Shown here one piece after another: positions 37,837 to 43,161 of a stretch of 43,161 nt of DNA. Source of the stretch: Zeimonas sp964538505. GTDB lineage: Bacteria; Pseudomonadota; Gammaproteobacteria; Burkholderiales; Burkholderiaceae_E. The stretch lies in the NCBI GenBank assembly GCA_964538505.1, contig CAZIDY010000026.1, forward strand, positions 1 through 43,161, read 5' to 3'. Within the stretch, counting starts at the first letter, position 1; each line of letters opens with the position of its first letter. Made by a program: the position numbers and the translations under genes. Below the pieces are notes generated by a model that saw only the letters and a list, made by a program, of their open reading frames with translations, was not told where the DNA came from and searched no databases.

Positions 37837-39024
37837 ATGCTCCGCAAACTCTGGCTGGTTTTCGCGCAGACGGTCACTGTCGCGCTCGCCGTCGCGTTCA
37901 CGTTCGCGACGCTGCGTCCCGAATGGCTCCCGCAGACGCTGCGCGACGACCCTGAGCCACCCCGCAGCGTCGCCCCTTTCGAGCCTTCGCCGCCGGCGAC
38001 CGTGCCCCCGCCTGCGAAGGATAGCGGCGCTGCCGAAGAGACGGCGCTCTCGTACAGCGCCAGCGCACAACGCGCCACCGCTGCGGTCGTGAACATCTTC
38101 ACGTCGAAGACCATCCGCGGAGGCGACCGGCCGCTGTTCAACGACCCGATGTTGCGCCGTTTCTTCGGCGACGGCCCCGGCGAGCGCCAGACCAGCAGCC
38201 TCGGATCGGGCGTCATCGTTTCCTCCGACGGCTACGTGCTCACCAACGATCATGTCGTCGAGGGCGCCGATGCCATCGAGGTGCTGCTCGCCGATGGCAC
38301 GCGCGCCCCGGCGAAGATCATCGGCACCGACCCGGAAACCGACCTCGCCGTGCTGCGCATCGAAGCACGCGACCTGCCTGCAATCGAGTTCGGCGACGTC
38401 GACGCCGCGCGCGTCGGCGACGTCGTGCTTGCCGTCGGCAATCCCTTCGGTGTGGGTCAGACGGTGACGATGGGAATCATCAGCGCGCTCGGCCGCACAC
38501 AACTGGGCATCAACACCTTCGAGAACTTCATCCAGACCGATGCCGCGATCAATCCCGGCAACTCGGGCGGCGCACTGGTCGACACACACGGGCGGCTGCT
38601 CGGCATCAACACCGCGATCTACTCGCGCACCGGAGGGTCGCTCGGCATCGGTTTCGCGATTCCGGCCGGCACCGCACGCCAGGTGATGCAGCAGATCGTC
38701 GCCACCGGCTCGGTGACGCGCGGCTACATCGGCGTCGAGCCGCAGGACATCACGCCCGAGCTCGCCGAAGCTTTCCGGCTGCCGCGCAAGGAAGGCGCGA
38801 TCGTCGCCGGCGTGATGCGCGGCAGCCCCGCCGAGCGGGCCGGCGTGCGCGTCGGCGACATCCTCGTCGACGTAGACGGCAAGCCGGTAACGAACACGAC
38901 GACGATGCTCGACGTCATCGCACAGCTGCAACCCGGCTCCACGATCCCGTTCCGCTTCCTGCGCGACGGCAAGACGGTCGAGCTGCCGATTCGCGTCGGC
39001 AAGAGGCCGTCGCCGAGGGGATGA
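37837..39024 (+). CDS. DegS/DegQ-type serine protease with one PDZ domain
   Basis: A 395-residue S1C protease. An N-terminal membrane segment (LVFAQTVTVALAVAFTFATL) and a Pro-rich linker lead to the protease domain. The catalytic triad is H139 in VLTNDHVVEG, D169 in DPETDLAVLR and S243 in INPGNSGGALVD. A single PDZ domain follows (GYIGVEPQDITPELAEAFRL, GSPAERAGVRVGDILVDVDG). The membrane anchor plus one PDZ is the DegS layout, which cleaves anti-sigma-E factors at the periplasmic face; a housekeeping DegQ-like role is the alternative. The stop codon (39022-39024) touches the REP palindrome. Confidence 0.93.
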   Translation: MLRKLWLVFAQTVTVALAVAFTFATLRPEWLPQTLRDDPEPPRSVAPFEPSPPATVPPPAKDSGAAEETALSYSASAQRATAAVVNIFTSKTIRGGDRPLFNDPMLRRFFGDGPGERQTSSLGSGVIVSSDGYVLTNDHVVEGADAIEVLLADGTRAPAKIIGTDPETDLAVLRIEARDLPAIEFGDVDAARVGDVVLAVGNPFGVGQTVTMGIISALGRTQLGINTFENFIQTDAAINPGNSGGALVDTHGRLLGINTAIYSRTGGSLGIGFAIPAGTARQVMQQIVATGSVTRGYIGVEPQDITPELAEAFRLPRKEGAIVAGVMRGSPAERAGVRVGDILVDVDGKPVTNTTTMLDVIAQLQPGSTIPFRFLRDGKTVELPIRVGKRPSPRG

Positions 39025-39079
39025 GAAAACCGGGGTCAGACCACGGTTACTACGTAACCGTGGTCTGACCCCGGTTTTC
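39025..39079. repeat. REP-type palindrome, copy 2, overlapping the end of tatC
   Basis: Arms of 26 bases (39025-39050 and 39054-39079) around a TAC loop. Its outer sequence AAACCGGGGTCAGACCACG is the same as in the palindrome at 19335-19388, and the inner part (GTTAC) differs. The right arm encodes the last eight residues of TatC, and the stop codon lies at the loop. Confidence 0.9.
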
Positions 39080-39817
39080 TTCCTCCACCGGCGCCGTGCT
39101 GCGCGCCTTGATGAAGCCGGCCAGGAAGATGCCGAGCTCGTAGAGGATGATCAGCGGGATCGCCAGCATGAACTGGCTGAGCACGTCGGGCGGCGTCAGC
39201 ACGGCGGCTACGACGAAGGCACCGACGACCACGTAGCGGCGTGCGGCGCGCAGCTGATCGACCGAGACGAAGCCCATCTTCACGAGGAGCATCTGGGCGA
39301 CCGGAACCTCGAAAGTGATGCCGAAGCCGAAGAAGATCGCCAGGGTGAAGTCCCAGTACTTCTGCAGGTCCTGCAGGATGTCGGCACCGGTGCGCGAGGC
39401 GAACGCGAAGAAGAACTTGTAGGCGGCCGGCAGCACGAACAGGTACGCGAATCCGATGCCGACCACGAGGAAGAACACGCTCGAGACGATCAGCGGGAAC
39501 GCGAAGCGCCTCTCATGCTCGTAAAGCCCGGGGGCAACGAAGGCCCACGCCTGGTAGAGGATCCACGGCAGCGACAGCAGTACCGCGGCGAGGAACGAGA
39601 TTTTCGTCAACGTGAAGAAGGCGCCCGCCTGGTCGGTGAAGATCGGCTTGCTCCCGGGCGGCAGCGCCTCGTACAGCGGCAGCGAGAGGAACTTCATGAT
39701 CTCGCCGGAGAAATAGAAGCAGACGCCGAAGAGCACGATCACGACCGCCAGCGAGCGGATCAGGCGATCGCGCAGCTCGACCAGGTGCGAGACGAAGCTT
39801 TCTTCCTGCTGTTCCAT
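39050..39817 (-). CDS. tatC: twin-arginine translocase subunit TatC
   Basis: A 255-residue, six-helix inner-membrane protein starting at ATG 39817. The signal-peptide receptor motifs are SFVSHLVELRDRLIRSL near the N-terminus and FTLTKISFLAAVLLSLPWIL, with YLFVLPAAYKFFFAFA and FGFGITFEVPVAQMLLVKMG later. TatC recognises twin-arginine signal peptides and, with TatA and TatB, exports folded proteins; the Rieske protein in this window is a likely client. The C-terminal residues NRGQTTVT come from the REP palindrome and are not family-conserved. Confidence 0.97.
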   Translation of the reverse strand: MEQQEESFVSHLVELRDRLIRSLAVVIVLFGVCFYFSGEIMKFLSLPLYEALPPGSKPIFTDQAGAFFTLTKISFLAAVLLSLPWILYQAWAFVAPGLYEHERRFAFPLIVSSVFFLVVGIGFAYLFVLPAAYKFFFAFASRTGADILQDLQKYWDFTLAIFFGFGITFEVPVAQMLLVKMGFVSVDQLRAARRYVVVGAFVVAAVLTPPDVLSQFMLAIPLIILYELGIFLAGFIKARSTAPVEEENRGQTTVT

Positions 39818-39842
39818 CGGACGGCCGGGAACGCGGCGCACT

Positions 39843-40286
39843 TCAGCGACGACGCACGGGGCGCTTCTGGCCGAGCGCACGGTCGCGCTCGAGGCGGCGC
39901 TCCTTGATGCGATCGCGCGTGCGCCGGTGCGTGTAGACCTGGTCCCAGTCGGTGACCGGCGCCGGATCGGAGGATGTCGTGGACGACGTGGAATCGCCCA
40001 TCAGATCGGCGTTGATCGAGTCGAACTGCGATTGGGCGTCACCGGCCGCCGACTCGAGCGAGCCTTTCAGGTCGCGCGCCGCATCGCTGACCTCGCTTTG
40101 CAGCTTGCGCAACTCGTCGAGCTCCATCTGCCGGTTGATGTCGGACTTCACGTCGGCCACGTAACGCTGCAGCTTCCCGAGCCACTGCCCGGCCTGCTTC
40201 GCGACCTTCGGCAACCGTTCCGGGCCGAGAACGATCAGACCGACGACGGCGACGGCCACCATCTCGGTGAAACCGAAATCGAACAT
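39843..40286 (-). CDS. tatB: twin-arginine translocase subunit TatB
   Basis: A 147-residue protein with one N-terminal membrane helix (FDFGFTEMVAVAVVGLIVLG) followed by the conserved PERLPKVAKQAGQWLGKLQR amphipathic helix. A helical Asp/Ser-rich middle and a basic tail (YTHRRTRDRIKERRLERDRA) complete it. The GPERLP motif distinguishes TatB from TatA, which has FGTKKL here. It pairs with TatC in the receptor complex. The gene is 25 bp upstream of tatC. Confidence 0.96.
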   Translation of the reverse strand: MFDFGFTEMVAVAVVGLIVLGPERLPKVAKQAGQWLGKLQRYVADVKSDINRQMELDELRKLQSEVSDAARDLKGSLESAAGDAQSQFDSINADLMGDSTSSTTSSDPAPVTDWDQVYTHRRTRDRIKERRLERDRALGQKRPVRRR

Positions 40287-40411
40287 GGTGTTGCCTCACT
40301 GACCGGCCGCGGTGCTCATCGGGCGCACGCGCGAGGACGGCGACGGGCCGGCTGCGCTGGGAAGGGACTCGCCCGGCGGCGCTCCTTCGCTACGCGAGTT
40401 GCTACGCGCGC

Positions 40412-40618
40412 TCAGCTCTTCTCCCGCGCGTCGACGTCGATCGTTTTTGCGGTCTGCGGATCGTTCTCCGCACCTTCGGTGCCTTCCCGGACGCCTTCCT
40501 TGAAACCACGCACCGCACCGCCGAGGTCGGTGCCGATGTTGCGCAGCTTCTTCGTGCCGAAGACCAGCAGGATGATCACCAGCACGATGAGCCAGTGCCA
40601 GATGCTCATGGTCCCCAT
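40412..40618 (-). CDS. tatA: twin-arginine translocase subunit TatA
   Basis: A 68-residue protein: one short membrane helix (SIWHWLIVLVIILLVFGTKK) and the amphipathic helix KLRNIGTDLGGAVRGFKEGV, both typical of TatA. AGGAG precedes ATG 40618. Multiple copies form the translocation pore. It is the first of the three tat genes; 125 bp without a recognised gene lie before tatB. Confidence 0.96.
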   Translation of the reverse strand: MGTMSIWHWLIVLVIILLVFGTKKLRNIGTDLGGAVRGFKEGVREGTEGAENDPQTAKTIDVDAREKS

Positions 40619-40631
40619 TGCGGAACTCCTG

Positions 40632-41018
40632 TCAGAAGCGGGTCATTGCCGCGCCCAATGGCTCGGCCCCGCCCAATACGTGGACGTGAAGATGATACAC
40701 CTCCTGATGCCCCACCCGGCCGTTGTTCACGACGACGCGGAAGCCGTCGTTTGCGCCCTGCTCACGGGCGAGTCGACCGCACAGCCCGAAGATCTTTCCG
40801 AGCAGCGCCTGCTGCCCGAGACCGGCATCGTAGAGATTGTCGTAATGCGCCTTGGGCACGATGAGGAAGTGCACGGGCGCCTTCGGCTGGATGTCGTGGA
40901 AGGCGAAGACCTCATCGTCCTCGTAGACCTTGCGCGACGGGATCTCGCCGCGCGAGATGCGACAGAACAGGCAATCGGCGCGGGAAGCGGTCGAGGCGGC
41001 AGTGTCTTCGGTGCTCAT
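40632..41018 (-). CDS. hinT: histidine triad nucleotide-binding protein (HinT type)
   Basis: A 128-residue HIT protein. DCLFCRISRGEIPSRKVYED and FHDIQPKAPVHFLIVPKAHY are typical of HinT, and the triad reads YHLHVHVLGG. HinT hydrolyses AMP-lysine-type phosphoramidates in the cytoplasm. The ATG overlaps the hisE stop by four bases, and tatA starts 13 bp downstream, so it bridges the his and tat genes, a usual betaproteobacterial order. Confidence 0.95.
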   Translation of the reverse strand: MSTEDTAASTASRADCLFCRISRGEIPSRKVYEDDEVFAFHDIQPKAPVHFLIVPKAHYDNLYDAGLGQQALLGKIFGLCGRLAREQGANDGFRVVVNNGRVGHQEVYHLHVHVLGGAEPLGAAMTRF

Positions 41019-41467
41019 GTGCCCTCTCGTCGGTTCGAGGTGCCGGACGGCGATGGCGCGTCGCCCGGCGCCGCGCCCGTTGCGCGGCTCGCCTTCTCGT
41101 CAACCCCGGAAAGCCCTTCGCGGCGCGCGAGCTCCTCGAGCACGTCGGCGGGCGACAGATCGTGCTGGGCAAGCAGCACGATGCAATGAAACCAGAGATC
41201 GGCGGTTTCGGCCACGATGCGTTGCGCAACGCCGTCCTTCGCCGCCATCACCGTCTCGGTGGCTTCCTCGCCGATCTTCTTCAGCACCGCGTCGGGCCCT
41301 TTCGCGAAGAGCCGCGCGACGTACGAGCTGGCAGGATCGGCACCCTTTCGCGAACGCACGACCTCGGCGAGGCGCTCGAGCACCTCGCCGGGCGGCGACG
41401 ATGCGGAGCCGGGTGGCAACGATGCAGACCGGGCCGGCGACGATCGGGAAGATGCCGCCTTCGTCAT
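41015..41467 (-). CDS. hisE: phosphoribosyl-ATP pyrophosphatase
   Basis: A 150-residue enzyme starting at ATG 41467, which overlaps the hisI stop by four bases. The MazG-like all-alpha domain is clear: LERLAEVVRSRKGADPASSY, DAVLKKIGEEATETVMAAKD (with the metal-binding ExxE), and ETADLWFHCIVLLAQHDLSP. It hydrolyses PR-ATP to PR-AMP, the second step of histidine synthesis. The first 27 residues and the last 25 are Ser/Pro/Ala-rich extensions beyond the usual 105-110. Confidence 0.95.
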   Translation of the reverse strand: MTKAASSRSSPARSASLPPGSASSPPGEVLERLAEVVRSRKGADPASSYVARLFAKGPDAVLKKIGEEATETVMAAKDGVAQRIVAETADLWFHCIVLLAQHDLSPADVLEELARREGLSGVDEKASRATGAAPGDAPSPSGTSNRREGT

Positions 41468-41871
41468 CGATAGATCTCGCCCGGGTCCTTCAGCACCGGA
41501 TCGACCTCGTGCCAGCGCGCATCGTCGAGCCGGCGATAGAAACACGAGCGGCGCCCGGTATGACAGGCGATTCCGCCCTGCTGCTCCACCTTCAGCAGCA
41601 CTGCGTCGCCGTCGCAGTCGAGCCGGATCTCGCGCACCTGCTGCACATGGCCCGACTCCTCGCCCTTGCGCCACAGTCGCGCGCGCGATCGCGACCAGTA
41701 GACCGCGCGGCCGGTCGCCGCCGTTTCGGCAAGCGATTCGCGGTTCATCCACGCCAGCATCAGCACGTCGCCGCTGGCCGCGTCCTGTGCGATGGCAGTG
41801 ACGAGGCCGTCGTCGTTCCAGCAGACCGCATCGAGCCAGCTGAGGTCGGCTGCGCTGCCGGCGCCGTTCAT
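41464..41871 (-). CDS. hisI: phosphoribosyl-AMP cyclohydrolase
   Basis: A 135-residue enzyme of usual length. Conserved blocks are VLMLAWMNRESLAETAATGR, YWSRSRARLWRKGEESGHVQ, and the zinc-ligand region IRLDCDGDAVLLKVEQQGGI followed by ACHTGRRSCFY. It opens the adenine ring of PR-AMP in histidine synthesis. Its ATG overlaps the hisF stop and its stop overlaps the hisE start (ATGA in both cases). Confidence 0.97.
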   Translation of the reverse strand: MNGAGSAADLSWLDAVCWNDDGLVTAIAQDAASGDVLMLAWMNRESLAETAATGRAVYWSRSRARLWRKGEESGHVQQVREIRLDCDGDAVLLKVEQQGGIACHTGRRSCFYRRLDDARWHEVDPVLKDPGEIYR

Positions 41872-42692
41872 CGCGACGACTCCTGCGCGTCGGGCCGATC
41901 GCTTTCCTGCTGCGCGCCGCGTCGATCGCGCTCCTCGAGGCGCACCGGGATGCCGCGTTCGGCGAGATAGCGCTTGGCCTGGCCGATCGTGAACTCGCCG
42001 AAATGGAAGATGCTCGCGGCGAGCACCGCGTCGGCATGCCCGTCGACGATGCCGTCGACCAGGTGCTGCAGGTTGCCGACGCCGCCCGAGGCGATCACCG
42101 GGATGTCGACCGCGTCGGAGACCGCACGCGTGAGCGCGACGTCGAAGCCTTCGCGCGTGCCGTCGCGGTCCATGCTCGTGAGCAGGATCTCGCCCGCGCC
42201 CAGCGCCTGGACCTCACGCGCCCATTCGACCGCGTCGCGCCCGGTGGGGCGACGCCCGCCGTGCGTGTACACCTCCCAGCCGCCGCCGGATCGCGCCTTC
42301 GCGTCGATCGCGCAGACGATGCACTGCGAACCGTAGCGCGAAGCCGCGTCGGCAATGAGCTGCGGGTTCTGCACGCCGGCGGTGTTGATCGAGGTCTTGT
42401 CGGCGCCCGCGTTCAGCAGCCGACGAACGTCCTCGACGACGCGCACGCCGCCGCCGACGGTGAGCGGGATGAACACCTGCGAGGCAACCGCCTCGATGAC
42501 GTGCAGGATCAGGTCGCGGTCGTCGCTCGACGCGGTGATGTCGAGGAAGGTGATCTCGTCGGCGCCCTGCTCGTCGTAGCGACGCGCGATCTCGACCGGG
42601 TCACCGGCATCGCGCAGCTCGACGAAGTTCACGCCCTTGACGACGCGTCCGGCGGTGACGTCCAGGCACGGGATGATGCGCTTGGTGAGCAC
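41868..42692 (-). CDS. hisF: imidazole glycerol phosphate synthase, cyclase subunit
   Basis: A 274-residue TIM barrel. The GTG start at 42692 gives the near-universal beginning LTKRIIPCLDVTAGRVVKGV with catalytic aspartate. ITFLDITASSDDRDLILHVI, PLTVGGGVRVVEDVRRLLNA, ILLTSMDRDGTREGFDVALT (second catalytic aspartate) and IPVIASGGVGNLQHLV follow. The last 20 residues (RDRRGAQQESDRPDAQESSR) are an added tail. It forms IGP and AICAR together with HisH, whose gene would be upstream. No strong ribosome site is visible, so an earlier non-ATG start is possible. Confidence 0.96.
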   Translation of the reverse strand: MLTKRIIPCLDVTAGRVVKGVNFVELRDAGDPVEIARRYDEQGADEITFLDITASSDDRDLILHVIEAVASQVFIPLTVGGGVRVVEDVRRLLNAGADKTSINTAGVQNPQLIADAASRYGSQCIVCAIDAKARSGGGWEVYTHGGRRPTGRDAVEWAREVQALGAGEILLTSMDRDGTREGFDVALTRAVSDAVDIPVIASGGVGNLQHLVDGIVDGHADAVLAASIFHFGEFTIGQAKRYLAERGIPVRLEERDRRGAQQESDRPDAQESSR

Positions 42693-42741
42693 CTGCGGAT
42701 CCGGCGCGCCTGCAGCGGCGCGGGCGCGCTCAGCTGCCGAC

Positions 42742-43161
42742 TCAGCTGCCGAGTTCGTCGGCACGTTCCTGCGCCTCGCGGAAATCGATCTTCCCTTCAT
42801 AGAGCGCGCGTCCGAGGATCGCCCCTTCGACGCCGTCTTCCTCGATCTCGCACAGGCGCTCGACGTCTTCCAGCCCGGCGAAGCCGCCCGAAGCGATGAC
42901 CGGCACGCGCAGCCCGCGCGCGAGCCGCAGCGTCGCCTCGATGTTCACGCCGCTCAACATGCCGTCGCGCCCGATGTCGGTGTAGATGATCGCCTCGATT
43001 CCGTAGCCCTCGAACTTGCGTCCGAGGTCGAGCGCATCGTGTCCGGTGAGCTTGCTCCAGCCATCGGTGGCGACCTTGCCGTCGCGCGCATCGAGCCCGA
43101 CGATGATCTGCCCGGGGAACGCGCTGCAGGCGTCGTGCAGGAAACCCGGGTTCTTCACCGC
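42742..43161 (-). CDS. hisA: ProFAR isomerase HisA, C-terminal part (cut by window edge)
   Basis: The last 139 residues of HisA; the 5' end is outside the window. Conserved blocks are IIVGLDARDGKVATDGW, IIYTDIGRDGMLSGVNIEAT, VPVIASGGFAGLEDVERL and GAILGRALYEGKIDFREAQ. The two phosphate-binding glycine regions and the catalytic aspartate (TDIGRDG) are seen. It isomerises ProFAR to PRFAR for HisF/HisH. The stop lies 49 bp before the chosen hisF start and is inside an 11-12 bp duplication (GTCGGCAGCTGA). Confidence 0.96.
   Translation of the reverse strand, partial: AVKNPGFLHDACSAFPGQIIVGLDARDGKVATDGWSKLTGHDALDLGRKFEGYGIEAIIYTDIGRDGMLSGVNIEATLRLARGLRVPVIASGGFAGLEDVERLCEIEEDGVEGAILGRALYEGKIDFREAQERADELGS

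Overview
The window is a high-GC (roughly two-thirds G+C by eye) betaproteobacterial chromosome segment. Gene content and order fit Burkholderiales: hisA-hisF-hisI-hisE-hinT-tatABC, a degS/degQ-type protease, a NIF3-family gene, mscL, petABC, sspA-sspB and a tRNA-Thr lie in one block. I cannot name the genus.

Layout. 1-1691: 5' end of gdhA, then an SDR oxidoreductase overlapping an RlpA-like gene. 1692-2569: no confident gene; an 8-bp tandem repeat is interrupted by 100 N. 2570-9444 (minus): an unknown exported protein, ubiJ, a Tim44-like membrane protein, ubiE, a DUF971 protein, a large unknown protein, a HIT hydrolase and a YqaA-type membrane protein. 9489-15631 (plus): ilvA, hemA-prfA-prmC (4-nt overlaps), monothiol glutaredoxin, a universal stress protein and a PF04020 membrane protein. 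15663-19321 (minus): an Mla-like phospholipid ABC system (STAS-permease, ATPase, MCE protein, auxiliary lipoprotein). 19499-22340: a thioesterase, an MFS transporter, a MazEF pair and a degraded antitoxin-like ORF.

22373-31804 is the accessory part: an integrated element of about 9.4 kb inserted in tRNA-Thr(UGU), bounded by 48-bp direct repeats. From the tRNA inward it has a tyrosine integrase, a 530-bp structured control region, an AlpA-type regulator, a small coupled ORF, an SSB-like protein, a PriCT/Toprim/DUF927 primase-helicase, a Cys-rich protein, two conserved small-element proteins and two cargo genes for secreted products (one with a PEP-CTERM-like C-terminus). It has no capsid, terminase, relaxase or conjugation genes, so it looks like a replicating satellite or mini-integrative element. 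Its most notable features are a run of short dyads with terminator-like hairpins ahead of alpA, two clusters of GTAAC(A/G)G octamers inside coding sequence, integrase-proximal repeats with a matching 12-mer at the far end, and a cargo gene bracketed by a duplicated 71-bp gene tail.

31885-43161 (mostly minus) returns to core chromosome: sspB-sspA, petC-petB-petA, mscL (plus), a NIF3-family gene, a degS-like protease (plus), tatC-tatB-tatA, hinT and hisE-hisI-hisF-hisA. Two long palindromes with the same 19-nt outer core (19335-19388 and 39025-39079) look like members of a REP-type family; one supplies the last codons of tatC. No CRISPR array, rRNA or obvious phage structural gene is present.
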